Below, in pieces: positions 31,930-41,575 of a DNA stretch of 64,000 nt. Made by a program: the position numbers and the translations under genes. Numbering within the stretch: position 1 is the first letter of the stretch; every line of letters begins with the position of its first letter. The notes below the pieces were generated by a model. The model worked only from the letters and a program-made list of their open reading frames with translations. It searched no databases and had not been told where the DNA came from. Source of the stretch: Bacillota bacterium (lineage in GTDB: Bacteria > Bacillota > Clostridia > Lachnospirales > Lachnospiraceae); the NCBI GenBank assembly GCA_023414355.1, contig JAEZOB010000053.1, forward strand, positions 62,001 through 126,000, read 5' to 3'.

Positions 31930-33123
31930 CTAAACAGTTCCCACCGTGATTATCTCCACCGTTTTCAGTGCAGTTTCTATCATCTCTTCGATTTTCTCAT
32001 CCAACTTTTCTTCTGACCTTTTGATTACCTTTAGGCTCGGTTTGGTTACCGGATGCTTCGCTACAAATATGGTACAGCAGTCCTCAAAGGGCTGGATCGA
32101 AGTCTCAAAGGTATCGATCTTCTTTGCAATCTCCACAATATCCTTTTTATCAAAAGCAATCAGTGGTCTGTAAACAGGCATATTACATACCTCATTGGTC
32201 GCGGCAAGGCTTTGCATTGTCTGGCTGGCCACCTGACCGATGCTTTCACCGGTGATCAATCCAAGGCAACCCTCTTGTTCGGCAATTTTCTCAGCAATCT
32301 TCATCATATATCTGCGCATGATAATGGTAAGCTCCTCATGGGGACACTGATCATAGATATAAAGCTGAACATCTGTAAAATTCACTACAAAAAGCTTCAT
32401 GCTGCCGGTATACTTTGAGATCTTCTCTGCCAGATCCACTACCTTCTGCTTGGCTCTGTCACTGGTATACGGCGGTGCATGAAAATAGGTTGCCGCAAGA
32501 GAAACACCCCTCTTGGATATCATATAACCTGCTACCGGACTGTCAATACCACCCGACAAAAGCAGCATTCCCTTTCCATTACAGCCGACAGGCATGCCGC
32601 CGGGGCCGGGAATGATGATCGAATATACGTAACATTTGTTACGAACTTCTACCGTAACCCTGACACTGGGTTCATGCACATCCACCTTCATCTCAGGAAA
32701 ACGCTTCAAAAGATATGCCCCCATCTCAATACAGATCTCCGGAGAGGTATACTGATAATTCTTATCTGCACGCTTTGCTTCTACTTTAAAGGTAAAATGC
32801 TTATCCGGGTACATCTTCTCCACATAGTCACCCACACCCTGTGTCAACTGTTCCCACTCAGAGCTTTCGATTACAGCAACAGGGCAAAAAGAAGAGATTC
32901 CGAATACTCTTTGTATCGCCGCTACTGTCTCCTCATAATCATAACCATCGGGACATTCCACAAAAATTCTACCCTGCTCCTTGCTGACTGTATAATACCC
33001 GCAGTTAGCCTCCAGTGGGCTTAAGGCTTCCTTCACCCGGTCACGAAGAGCATTCTCAAAGAGATAGCGGTTATTCCCCTTCAGACCGATTTCTGCATAT
33101 TTTATCAAAAATGCTTTAAACAT
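31930..33123 (-). CDS. thiI: tRNA 4-thiouridine synthase ThiI
   Basis: Transfers sulfur to U8 of tRNA and often feeds thiazole synthesis. 397 residues, the short form without a rhodanese domain. The N-terminal ferredoxin-like and THUMP domains cover 1-165 (IKYAEIGLKGNNRYLFENAL). The PP-loop ATP site is LLLSGGIDSPVAGYMISKRG, with ESIGQVASQTMQSL downstream and a CCTIF cysteine pair at about 348. AGGAGG precedes the ATG. It is 87 bases downstream of the cysteine desulfurase gene that would supply its sulfur. Confidence 0.95.
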   Translation of the reverse strand: MFKAFLIKYAEIGLKGNNRYLFENALRDRVKEALSPLEANCGYYTVSKEQGRIFVECPDGYDYEETVAAIQRVFGISSFCPVAVIESSEWEQLTQGVGDYVEKMYPDKHFTFKVEAKRADKNYQYTSPEICIEMGAYLLKRFPEMKVDVHEPSVRVTVEVRNKCYVYSIIIPGPGGMPVGCNGKGMLLLSGGIDSPVAGYMISKRGVSLAATYFHAPPYTSDRAKQKVVDLAEKISKYTGSMKLFVVNFTDVQLYIYDQCPHEELTIIMRRYMMKIAEKIAEQEGCLGLITGESIGQVASQTMQSLAATNEVCNMPVYRPLIAFDKKDIVEIAKKIDTFETSIQPFEDCCTIFVAKHPVTKPSLKVIKRSEEKLDEKIEEMIETALKTVEIITVGTV

Positions 33124-33210
33124 CTTATCCTCCTAATTCATTGTGAAGAAAAACCTTCTTCACAGGTTATCCGGATGCCTGTAAATAGCATCCTGTAAGT
33201 GATATAAAAT

Positions 33211-34401
33211 CTATCTTTTTCTTGTATACCGTCTCAGTACGGGAAGTAATTCTCTGATGCTCTCAAGTGTAATATCGATTTCTTCCTCAGTCGTCATTCC
33301 TGACATAGAGAAACGAAGCGTTGAATCCATCAGATCCTTGGGTATGCCGATGGAAGTCAGTGTCACGCTGGGTTGCGGATGATGTGAGCTGCAGGCTGAG
33401 CCGGAGGATACGTAAATCCCCTTCTCCTCCAAGGCATGCAGAAACACTTCGCTTCGGACTCCCCGAAAGCTTACACTCATGATATGCGGTGCTGATTTCT
33501 TAAGCTGATCCATCTCAAAATCCTGTGAGCATTCCTTCGGTATACCATTGACCGTAACTTCTGAAAGAACACTGACCTCACGCAGAAATTTCTGCTTCAG
33601 GCGGTACATCCTGTCTATCTTCTCGTCGAAATCTGCATAAAGTTCCTTGACTGCTTGTCCGAGTCCTGCAATTCCAGGGACATTTTCTGTTCCAGAACGA
33701 AGTCCTCTTTGATGTCCTCCACCAAACACGATGGGATTGATCTTGATCTTATCGCTCACATATAATGCTCCGATACCTTTAGGTCCATGGATTTTATGTC
33801 CGCTAAAGGTTAATAGATCGATTCCCTCCCGTTTTGGATAAATCTTGTATTTACCAAAAGCCTGAACTGCATCCACATGGAGGATGATGTTCTTCTTCTT
33901 CGCTTTAAGCGCTGCTGCCAGTTCAGTGATCTCCTGAACGGAGCCTATTTCATTATTGACATACATGATCGAGACGATCAGAGTCTGCTCATTCACCAGC
34001 TCCAGAAGCTTCCCTTTGTCTAATCTTCCGCTCGAGTCCACCGGTGCACGGCTGATGGAGAAGCCATTATCTCCAAGATAAGCCAAAGGTTCATGTATAG
34101 ACGGATGTTCAATGGCAGTCGTAATGATATGGCTACCCCTTCTCCTGTTAGCTAAGGCTGTACCAATCAGAGCCAGGTTATTGGCTTCTGTACCGCCTGA
34201 GGTAAATATGATTTCCTTTGGTTCTACCTTAAGGCATCCAGCTATGATGGATACTGCATCCTTCATATGCTGCTCCGCTTTCACTCCAAGTCGATGCATC
34301 GAGGAAGGATTACCATAATCCTCATAAAGGACGGATAACACTTTATCTCTGACGCCTTCCGTTACTCTTGTTGTTGCTGAATTGTCCAAATATATTTCCA
34401 T
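33211..34401 (-). CDS. Cysteine desulfurase (NifS/IscS family)
   Basis: PLP enzyme releasing sulfur from cysteine as a persulfide. About 396 residues. N-terminus EIYLDNSATTRVT; substrate/PLP contacts TSGGTEANNLAL; the PLP lysine in FSGHKIHGPKGIGALYV; RSGTENVPG; and the active cysteine in SSGSACSSHHPQPS. Being adjacent to thiI, it probably corresponds to NifZ/YrvO-like desulfurases serving tRNA thiolation rather than cluster assembly. The start ATG at 34401 follows GGAG by seven bases, with an alternative four codons earlier. Confidence 0.93.
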   Translation of the reverse strand: MEIYLDNSATTRVTEGVRDKVLSVLYEDYGNPSSMHRLGVKAEQHMKDAVSIIAGCLKVEPKEIIFTSGGTEANNLALIGTALANRRRGSHIITTAIEHPSIHEPLAYLGDNGFSISRAPVDSSGRLDKGKLLELVNEQTLIVSIMYVNNEIGSVQEITELAAALKAKKKNIILHVDAVQAFGKYKIYPKREGIDLLTFSGHKIHGPKGIGALYVSDKIKINPIVFGGGHQRGLRSGTENVPGIAGLGQAVKELYADFDEKIDRMYRLKQKFLREVSVLSEVTVNGIPKECSQDFEMDQLKKSAPHIMSVSFRGVRSEVFLHALEEKGIYVSSGSACSSHHPQPSVTLTSIGIPKDLMDSTLRFSMSGMTTEEEIDITLESIRELLPVLRRYTRKR

Positions 34402-34494
34402 AGTAAACTCCATACTTTTAGATTTATCAATAGTATTCCTTTTACATTCATGTTTTATAGTATAACACAGTTAGATATAAATTCCAAAGATATT

Positions 34495-35394
34495 TTAATC
34501 CGGGTTACCCCTGATAAAGCTGCTTCTTTTCTTCTCCAGCATGCATAATAAGGCATACGGATTGACGCTCATTTCCCCCGCTTCTGTCTGAACATAGATA
34601 CCAAGATGCAGATGCACATCAAACTGACCTATGGTCCCCTCCTTACCATAGCCGCTGTCACCCATAAAGCCCAACAGCTGACCTGCAATGATATGATCTC
34701 CGACCTTTAGAAGAGGTGCATAGGAATACAGATGCGCATAGTAGAAATAGCCTCCCGAAGGAGCTCTGATCCCGATGCGATATCCACCCTGCTCCAGCCA
34801 TCCCAACTTTTCCACAGTACCATCCGTTATGCTGATAATCGGATAATAGCCTCGAATATTATTCTTTGCCATAATATCCGTACCCTCGTGCCTTCTTCTT
34901 CCTCCATATTTTCTGAGATCGTTCCAGGTGTCCACATAGGAAATATCCGTTTGATTGGAGCTGTTTCCATTCACACTTGGGACCGGAAAGCATTCCAGAT
35001 CTGAGAGAATTGAATCATAATACTCATACAGTCTGTCATAATCCTGCCTCTGTTCCAACCTGTTTCTAGCCCTGAGAAAGGTATCCACAGGAACAAGTTG
35101 ATTCTCAATTAAATCAAAACTTCCGGCATACATACTGAAGGTTAGGTACCCGATGGAATCCGCATATTCTTCATTGGTTAGCATGGGGCTTTTCTTCTGT
35201 ACCTTCTCTATCCTGAATTGTGCTTTTTCGAGCACTCTTTCGTTCAATCTTAATTCACGAAATGTATCATAATTGGTGCTTTGTTTAAGGGTATTCCGTA
35301 TTATCTTCTCTGAGCAAAGAATGCCCAGAGCACCTCCTGTAATACCCAGTGCCAAAACAAAAACACCGATTTTAATCCATAACCGTGCCGCCAT
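34495..35394 (-). CDS. M23-family (LytM) peptidase, membrane anchored
   Basis: 299 residues. N-terminal transmembrane anchor (8-26), a charged helical middle (50-130), and an extracytoplasmic LytM domain. The zinc ligands are visible: RRRHEGTDIM (H169, D173) and FDVHLHLGIYV (H263, H265), with YYAHLYSY between. The histidine-metal set is complete, so it should be an active peptidoglycan endopeptidase. GGAGG precedes the ATG. It is monocistronic-looking, lying between the LCP gene and the desulfurase on the same strand. The sporulation proteins SpoIIQ/SpoIVFA are relatives, but nothing here assigns it to them. Confidence 0.87.
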   Translation of the reverse strand: MAARLWIKIGVFVLALGITGGALGILCSEKIIRNTLKQSTNYDTFRELRLNERVLEKAQFRIEKVQKKSPMLTNEEYADSIGYLTFSMYAGSFDLIENQLVPVDTFLRARNRLEQRQDYDRLYEYYDSILSDLECFPVPSVNGNSSNQTDISYVDTWNDLRKYGGRRRHEGTDIMAKNNIRGYYPIISITDGTVEKLGWLEQGGYRIGIRAPSGGYFYYAHLYSYAPLLKVGDHIIAGQLLGFMGDSGYGKEGTIGQFDVHLHLGIYVQTEAGEMSVNPYALLCMLEKKRSSFIRGNPD

Positions 35395-35503
35395 TGGTAA
35401 CCTCCCTGACTGAACATTCCCTGTCGATTTCGGACAGCTAAGTATATGCTCAAAGGGAGGGTTATATAACCGTACGCATGCTATGGAAAGCTTTCACGCA
35501 ATT

Positions 35504-35538
35504 AGAGGGTTTTGCCTATGTTCTGAGCAAAACCCTCT
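35504..35538 (-). terminator. Terminator-like hairpin after the LCP gene
   Basis: AGAGGGTTTTGC and GCAAAACCCTCT, a perfect 12-base stem with an 11-base loop, 13 bases after the LCP stop. The U-run is weak, so termination strength is uncertain. Confidence 0.6.
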
Positions 35539-35551
35539 GTAATAAAGCTTA

Positions 35552-37063
35552 TTATTGAGTGTCAGAAGTGGTACTGCCTGATTCGGCAGGAATGCCGGTA
35601 ATTGTTCCTGCAGCACTGCTGTCTGCAGTTTTGTGGTCATCTCCAAAAATGTAGTTATGAAGTATTGTAATATTCTTCTGCAAGTCAGGAATGATGCAAT
35701 CCATTCCGCGGACCTTCGCAGTATCAAAAGCTCCGTCTGCAGGAAGTCTGAGCTGCTGCATATCCATTGTTCCCATCTCAATGAAGGAATTCAATAGTAC
35801 CTCAAAATTCTTACTGTCGATATCTGTTGTAATCATAGGCAGTAGATTAAACATCATGGATGCCAACTCCACCTTGCTCTTTGTCTTATACTTATCAAAA
35901 ATTGCATTCAGAACGATACGGTGTCTGTCCGTACGGCCATAGTCATTGTTATTTCCAGTGATCGTGGCTCTCTTTCTGACTCTCGAATAACCCAACACCT
36001 GATTACCGTTCATCAGCTGCTTTCCTGGAACCACATGACGATATGCCGGGTTCGAGATATAATTTGTACTGTTTAAGTATCTGGCTTCCCCATCAGTCAA
36101 CTCAATTTCCAGACCACCGAGCTTATCGATGATATTCTCAAAGTTTTCAAAGTTAACCTTGATACAGCCATCCAGACGGAGATTATAATTCAAGGATATG
36201 GTCTCGTAAAGCAAATCTAAGCCGCCCTTTTCATAAGCTGAATTCAGCTTATTGTCCAGATATCCGGGAATCTGTACATAAGTGTCGCGCATCAAAGAGG
36301 TCAGCATGAGTTCCTTCGTGTTGGTATTCATTGTAGCAATAACGATAACATCGGTACGCCCTCTGGCAGTACCGGAACCGATTGCTTCCTCTCCTAACAG
36401 AAGGATATTATATACTCCTTTTTCCTGCCTTCCCTCACCGGGATGAGCAGGCCATACAATTGTATTTGGATCTATTTCCTTGGAATTTGATTCCTTATCT
36501 GCATCATCGATATAATCAATATCCTCTGTTGCGTCAGCAGAATTCTCGAAGTTCCCTGTTACGGAGGACCAGATTTTACTGCTGATGTTAACTCCCATAG
36601 CCATTAATAGCCTATTCCCGGGTTTGGTAAATCCGAAAAAGAAAGTGAAGCCTACAAGGCAAAGCAGGGTCAGTATGATTCCGTTACGGATACGATAGCC
36701 TCTCTTTTCTTTCTGTACCTTTTCTGCTGTTTCCGCCCCGATACAGTCCATCTCCTCACAGATTTTGCGAGCCAGAGAAGTCTTTATATCAAACAGCTCT
36801 TCTTCTATTGCATCTTCATTCGGCTCACGATATATCATTGGTTCCTGTGCAGCGGCAGATTGGGACACCGCCTCTGTATCATCAAAGGAATCCACAGCAT
36901 AATTCATTGCAATCGTATCCTGGATAATGAAATCCGAATCCTCTTCCGTTTCTTCTACAGTAACAGAATCCCGAAAAGCGAGTTCAATGTTTTTATAAAA
37001 ATTATCACTAAACTCCGGATCATTATCGAAATCAAATGTTGGATTTACTTCATCCTTGCCCAT
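35552..37063 (-). CDS. LytR-CpsA-Psr (LCP) family cell-wall polymer ligase
   Basis: 503 residues. A cytosolic acidic N-terminus of about 125 residues is unusually long, then one transmembrane helix (127-145: NGIILTLLCLVGFTFFFGF). The LCP domain spans about 215-385: NILLLGEEAIGSGTARGRTDVIVIATMN, LMLTSLMRDTYVQIPG, KLNSAYEKGGLDLL and YSRVRKRATITGNNNDYGRTDRHR hold the arginines and aspartates that bind polyprenyl pyrophosphate (each motif is shown in part). The C-terminus is Ser/Thr/Gly rich. It would attach teichoic acid or polysaccharide to peptidoglycan. AGGAG precedes the ATG. Confidence 0.9.
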   Translation of the reverse strand: MGKDEVNPTFDFDNDPEFSDNFYKNIELAFRDSVTVEETEEDSDFIIQDTIAMNYAVDSFDDTEAVSQSAAAQEPMIYREPNEDAIEEELFDIKTSLARKICEEMDCIGAETAEKVQKEKRGYRIRNGIILTLLCLVGFTFFFGFTKPGNRLLMAMGVNISSKIWSSVTGNFENSADATEDIDYIDDADKESNSKEIDPNTIVWPAHPGEGRQEKGVYNILLLGEEAIGSGTARGRTDVIVIATMNTNTKELMLTSLMRDTYVQIPGYLDNKLNSAYEKGGLDLLYETISLNYNLRLDGCIKVNFENFENIIDKLGGLEIELTDGEARYLNSTNYISNPAYRHVVPGKQLMNGNQVLGYSRVRKRATITGNNNDYGRTDRHRIVLNAIFDKYKTKSKVELASMMFNLLPMITTDIDSKNFEVLLNSFIEMGTMDMQQLRLPADGAFDTAKVRGMDCIIPDLQKNITILHNYIFGDDHKTADSSAAGTITGIPAESGSTTSDTQ

Positions 37064-37099
37064 CTATTCATCTCCTATATCTATGAAAGCTTCCTCAAA

Positions 37100-38575
37100 T
37101 TATTTATGCTGTTTATCTGTTACTGTCTTCTCAAGCAATTGATAGACTCGGATGGCGGAAGGAATATTCAGTTTTTCCTCCACAGTATGCACATTGAAAA
37201 GATCCGGTCCGATGGAAATGGCATCAATACCGGGGAGTTTCTCATTAATAATACCACATTCCAGTCCGGCGTGCAGGGCCTCTACCCTGATTTCCTTGCC
37301 TGTTTGTTCCTGATACAGCTTTTTAAATTTCTCGCGTAGAGGTGAATCCGGCATATACTCCCAACCGGGATATTCTGCATACTCTTTGAATTCACCGCCC
37401 AGAAAGCTGACCAGATAATTCAATTGGTCTGCCATAAAATGCTTATAATTATAAATCGAACTACGAAGAGCGCTTACAAATATAGCACTATCCTCCTCCG
37501 TCTTGAACACGCCAAGATTAAGAGAGCTTTCTACTAATCCGGGAATATGCGAGCTCATCACCTGTACACCGTTCGGCATATTCATCAGCATAAATAACAG
37601 CTTTTCAAAGGATACAGGATGGATCAGCTCGAAGGTTCCGTCCCCCTGATCCTCAATTTCAAAATTCAGATTTGGCTCACTGCCTGACATCTCCTGCTGA
37701 TAACCTGTCATCAGATTTTTGACAGCGTCCTTGAACTTCAGGACAGCTTCTTCAAGATCCTTGCCCTGGCCTGGAATTAGAAGTTCTGCTTCTGCTTCTC
37801 TCGGGATAACATTATCTTTAAAGCCACCCATGGCATTGATTAAACCAAAATCATTCTCTTCTCTTAAGTCGAATAGTAATCTACCCAGAAGCTTCGGTGC
37901 ATTTGCTCTGTTACGATGGATATCTGTACCGGAATGTCCACCCTGCATACCGCCAAGACTTACCTTCAGCTTTTTACCGGTATCTTTTACCCTATTGATC
38001 GGGAGGGTACAATTGGTTCTCATCCCACCTGCACAGCTGGTCAGGACGCAATCCTCCTCTTCTGAATCAAGATTGATCAGAAATTTTCCCTTCAGTTTAC
38101 TTAAATCGAGCTTCAGTGCACCATTCATACCAACTTCTTCATCTGTTGTGATAATTGCTTCCAGTCTCGGATGGCTGATGGTTTCATCGGATAACATCGC
38201 AAGGATATAAGCCACTGCAACGCCGTTATCTGCACCGAGAGTGGTCCCATTAGCTCGAAGATAGTCACCATCTACCACAAGTTCAATGGCATCCTTCGTA
38301 AAATCATGGGTAGAATCCTTCAATTTCTCACAAATCATATCCATATGTCCCTGTAAAATAACGGCAGGTTCATCCTCGTAGCCGGGCGTAGCTTCCTTAA
38401 TCATAATGACATTATAGGCTTCATCCTGATAATGCTCCAATTGATGCTCCTTCGCATATTCCACCAGATAATTGCTGATAGCCATCTCATTTCCCGAGCC
38501 TCTCGGTATCTTGGATATCTCACCGAAATATTTAAAAATTCCCTTATAATCCAACTGTTCTAATATTTTCTCCAT
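37100..38575 (-). CDS. pepD: Aminoacyl-histidine dipeptidase (PepD, M20 family)
   Basis: Zinc dipeptidase with broad specificity including Xaa-His peptides, cytosolic. About 491 residues. The M20 metal motifs are GHMDMICEKL (first His), LGADNGVAVAY (bridging Asp), TTDEEVGMNGAL (catalytic Glu pair), and the C-terminal HAGLECG histidine. The lid/dimerisation domain lies at about 205-385. ATG at 38575 follows AAAGGAATGGG; the listed upstream extension has no site and is not conserved. It lies just upstream of the LCP gene. The 220-base gap upstream of it holds nothing I recognise. Confidence 0.92.
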   Translation of the reverse strand: MEKILEQLDYKGIFKYFGEISKIPRGSGNEMAISNYLVEYAKEHQLEHYQDEAYNVIMIKEATPGYEDEPAVILQGHMDMICEKLKDSTHDFTKDAIELVVDGDYLRANGTTLGADNGVAVAYILAMLSDETISHPRLEAIITTDEEVGMNGALKLDLSKLKGKFLINLDSEEEDCVLTSCAGGMRTNCTLPINRVKDTGKKLKVSLGGMQGGHSGTDIHRNRANAPKLLGRLLFDLREENDFGLINAMGGFKDNVIPREAEAELLIPGQGKDLEEAVLKFKDAVKNLMTGYQQEMSGSEPNLNFEIEDQGDGTFELIHPVSFEKLLFMLMNMPNGVQVMSSHIPGLVESSLNLGVFKTEEDSAIFVSALRSSIYNYKHFMADQLNYLVSFLGGEFKEYAEYPGWEYMPDSPLREKFKKLYQEQTGKEIRVEALHAGLECGIINEKLPGIDAISIGPDLFNVHTVEEKLNIPSAIRVYQLLEKTVTDKQHK

Positions 38576-38795
38576 GAGTTCCCATTCCTTTCTTATGATA
38601 ATATCGTAAAAACGGATGAAAGAACCGAGTACCAAACTCATCCAATCATTAATCATTAGACGAGAGAAACAGTGGCCCGGTTCAAATTATTTTAACTATG
38701 ATACTATTTTCGATCGTTTGTTATTCTACTAGTATCTCTTTTTCTAATCAATATAAACTGCTCACTAACACAAAATTCTTCATACTTTTGTTACA

Positions 38796-40160
38796 TTAAT
38801 TCTTAAAGCTATGGATCGGAGCAGGTATTCTTCCACCACGATTAATGAAGTTTTCACAACCGAAAGGATTGACCCTCATAACCGGAGCGTAACCCAACAG
38901 ACCGCCGAACTCTACTCTTTCTCCCACACCCTTACCGATCACAGGGATAATACGTACTGCTGTCGTCTTCTGATTGATCATACCGATTGCCATCTCATCC
39001 GCTATGATACCGGAAATCGTCGTAGCTTTGGTATCTCCGGGAATAGCAATCATATCAAGACCTACGGAGCATACACAGGTCATTGCTTCCAGCTTCTCGA
39101 TTGTAAGTGCACCCACTTCGACGGAATTGATCATCTCCTGATCCTCACTGACAGGAATAAATGCTCCGCTTAAGCCGCCTACATAAGACGACGCCATAAC
39201 GCCTCCCTTTTTCACCTGATCATTGAGTAATGCCAGGGCTGCCGTCGTTCCGGGAGCTCCTACACGTTCTAAGCCGATCTCCTCCAGGATCTCGGCAACA
39301 CTGTCACCGACTGCGGGAGTCGGTGCTAAAGACAGATCGATGATACCGAAGGGAATTCCCAGGATTCTCGAGGCCTCCTGAGCTACCAGCTGTCCGACAC
39401 GGGTAATCTTGAAGGCAGTCTTCTTGATCGTCTCACAAAGAACTTCAAAATCTTCTCCACGCACTGTTTCCAGTGCCTTCTTCACAACTCCTGGGCCACT
39501 GACACCAACATTGATGACTGCATCGCCTTCGGTCACACCATGGAAGGCACCCGCCATAAACGGATTGTCATCCGGTGCATTACAGAACACTACCAGCTTG
39601 GCACAGCCGATAGAATCTCTTTCCTTTGTATATTCAGCTGTCTGAAGGATGATCTCACCCAACAGCTTCACTGCATTCATATCGATGCCGGTCTTGGTAG
39701 AGCCGACATTAATAGAGCTGCATACCCGTTCCGTCTGACTGAGTGCCAAGGGAATGGACTTGATCAACAGCTCGTCACTTGTTGTCATCGCTTTGGAAAC
39801 CAGAGCAGAATACCCGCCGATAAAGTTCACCCCTACTGTATGAGCCGCTCTATCCAGGGTTTTTGCTATGGTAACATAATCCTCCACACTCTTGCAGGCT
39901 GCTGCACCCACCAGAGCGATCGGAGTAACTGAAATTCGTTTGTTAACTATCGGAATACCATATTCCCTCTGTATTTTGTTCCCTGTTGTTACAAGGTCCT
40001 TGGCTGTGATCGTAATCTTCTCATAGATCTTGCGGTTCAGTTCCTCAAGATCAGGGTCAGCACAGTCAAGCAAACTGATACCTAAGGTGATAGTGCGAAC
40101 GTCCAGATTCTCCTGCTCTATCATTTTATTGGTTTCAATGACTTCATTTATATTAATCAT
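38796..40160 (-). CDS. PFL family protein (UPF0210 / DUF711)
   Basis: About 454 residues, related by fold to pyruvate formate-lyase but with no known function and without the glycyl-radical loop. Conserved stretches seen are VRTITLGISLLDCADPD, VGVNFIGGYSALVSK, INVGSTKTGIDMNAV, VINVGVSGPGVVKKAL, SLAPTPAVGDSVAEILEEIG, and YVGGLSGAFIPVSED. It follows the ACT-domain gene by 18 bases, an almost invariant pairing in bacteria and archaea. The ACT partner suggests control by an amino acid. ATG at 40160 is chosen over one three codons upstream by ribosome-binding-site spacing. Confidence 0.9.
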   Translation of the reverse strand: MININEVIETNKMIEQENLDVRTITLGISLLDCADPDLEELNRKIYEKITITAKDLVTTGNKIQREYGIPIVNKRISVTPIALVGAAACKSVEDYVTIAKTLDRAAHTVGVNFIGGYSALVSKAMTTSDELLIKSIPLALSQTERVCSSINVGSTKTGIDMNAVKLLGEIILQTAEYTKERDSIGCAKLVVFCNAPDDNPFMAGAFHGVTEGDAVINVGVSGPGVVKKALETVRGEDFEVLCETIKKTAFKITRVGQLVAQEASRILGIPFGIIDLSLAPTPAVGDSVAEILEEIGLERVGAPGTTAALALLNDQVKKGGVMASSYVGGLSGAFIPVSEDQEMINSVEVGALTIEKLEAMTCVCSVGLDMIAIPGDTKATTISGIIADEMAIGMINQKTTAVRIIPVIGKGVGERVEFGGLLGYAPVMRVNPFGCENFINRGGRIPAPIHSFKN

Positions 40161-40178
40161 CAGCTCCATACCTTTCGC

Positions 40179-40451
40179 TTATATTCTGTGCATCTTATCG
40201 AAAATATCCTCTCGCTGTGTCTTAATGATGACTCCGATCTCAGTACCAATCTGATCCAGTTCATCACTAATGACATCAAAATCCTTCATAGAGCCGCTTA
40301 AATCAACAATCATCATCATATTAAAAAATCCCTGGACAATTGTTTGAGAAATATCCAGGATATTGACCTTATTATTTGCCAGATAAGTACACACCTTAGC
40401 AATAATGCCGACGGTGTCCTTCCCTACTACGGTAATTACTGTTCTCTTCAT
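40179..40451 (-). CDS. ACT-domain protein (UPF0237)
   Basis: 90 residues forming a single ACT domain with two halves (VITVVGKDTVGIIAKVCTYL and NILDISQTIVQGFFNMMMIV). Typical length for the family. AGGAGG precedes the ATG. It is coupled to the PFL/UPF0210 gene downstream; such stand-alone ACT proteins are thought to bind amino acids and modulate a partner. The upstream MBL-fold gene lies 14 bases away on the same strand, so the three form a likely operon. Confidence 0.9.
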   Translation of the reverse strand: MKRTVITVVGKDTVGIIAKVCTYLANNKVNILDISQTIVQGFFNMMMIVDLSGSMKDFDVISDELDQIGTEIGVIIKTQREDIFDKMHRI

Positions 40452-40465
40452 GCGATACTTCCTCC

Positions 40466-41257
40466 TTATATCGTTACCATCTCGGATGGTTGATCCCGAT
40501 GGGCTACTCTCACATTTTTCGATGAAAAACTGCAGGCTCTTTCTGCTAACTCACAGCAAACAGTCTCATAGGCCAGTTCTTCATAATTATTCTCCTTACT
40601 TAAGTGCGCCAACAGGATATGCTGTAATCTCGGATGGATCAGCCTGCTGATTAAATCTGCGGAGGTATCATTGGATAGATGGCCTCTGTCACCAAGGATT
40701 CTCTGTTTCAGATAATAAGGATATTTTCCTACCATGAGCATATTCACGTCGTGGTTGGCTTCTATCAATAAAAGCTCTGAGCTTTCCAGCATGGATACGA
40801 TATAATCGTCATACTTGCCAAGGTCTGTCGCAATCCCGACCTTCTGACCCTCTGAACGCATCGTATAACAGACAGGATTAGAAGCATCATGAGAAGTGGC
40901 AAAGGGTTCCACACTGATATCATTTATGAGAAAAGACTCATTTGGTTTCACATACTGAAAAAGCTCTTCCGGTATCTCACCCAGGGTCTTGATTCGACTG
41001 ATGGCACGCGCAGTTTCATAGGTTGCATAAATCGGTATATGATACTTACGAGCAAGTATTCCAAGGCCTGATACATGATCTGAGTGCTCATGAGTGATCA
41101 GTATCCCCTGCAGTGTATCCGGCTTGATATCTATTCCGCTTAAGCCATTTTCGATTCGCTTTGCACTAACTCCCGCATCTACCAGAAGATTGGTCTGATT
41201 GCTTCCGACATAGATGCAGTTTCCGCTGCTACCGCTTGCAATACTGCATAATTTCAT
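40466..41257 (-). CDS. MBL-fold metallohydrolase, YycJ/WalJ type
   Basis: About 263 residues. N-terminus MKLCSIASGSSGNCIYVGS is diagnostic for the WalJ/YycJ group, then ILITHEHSDHVSGLGIL (HxHxDH), ATSHDAS, GIATDLGKYD and EANHDVNML. In Bacillus the homologue belongs to the walKR operon and affects DNA replication/cell division coordination; here no walKR is adjacent. It is predicted to be a 5'-3' exonuclease-like hydrolase. The ATG at 41257 follows GGAGG; the 31-codon upstream extension is rejected. Confidence 0.9.
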   Translation of the reverse strand: MKLCSIASGSSGNCIYVGSNQTNLLVDAGVSAKRIENGLSGIDIKPDTLQGILITHEHSDHVSGLGILARKYHIPIYATYETARAISRIKTLGEIPEELFQYVKPNESFLINDISVEPFATSHDASNPVCYTMRSEGQKVGIATDLGKYDDYIVSMLESSELLLIEANHDVNMLMVGKYPYYLKQRILGDRGHLSNDTSADLISRLIHPRLQHILLAHLSKENNYEELAYETVCCELAERACSFSSKNVRVAHRDQPSEMVTI

Positions 41258-41479
41258 GTTTCCTCCATCTATGTGCATGATTATTGCACCTTTGAAGTTT
41301 GTAAATTCAAGCTTTTCAGCCTTTTTGGACGCAAAAGCTCTATTCTTCACTTATCTAACTGAGTATCCCTCATTTCTATGATTTTGTCAAGAAATTTTCT
41401 TGAATTATACACTCACTTAACACAAATCTCCCACCCTTACTTAACGCCGTAATCAGGAGGGAATCTGTTTCCCGCTCAC

Positions 41480-41527
41480 AAAGATGGAAGGCTACCGGGT
41501 GCTATCATTTCCCGGTGCCTTCCGTCT
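41480..41527 (-). terminator. Terminator after the symporter gene
   Basis: AAAGATGGAAGGC-T-ACCGGG and CCCGGTGCCTTCCGTCTTT form a long stem; T- or A-runs flank both sides, so it may work in both directions. It lies 49 bases after the symporter stop. Confidence 0.75.
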
Positions 41528-41575
41528 TTTAGGAAAGTTTCTATTATAAGAGATATCTTATCGGTGATTATATAT

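Noticed and set aside
40030..40254. Small plus-strand ORFs inside the PFL and ACT genes
   Set aside because: They are shadows of strongly conserved minus-strand genes.
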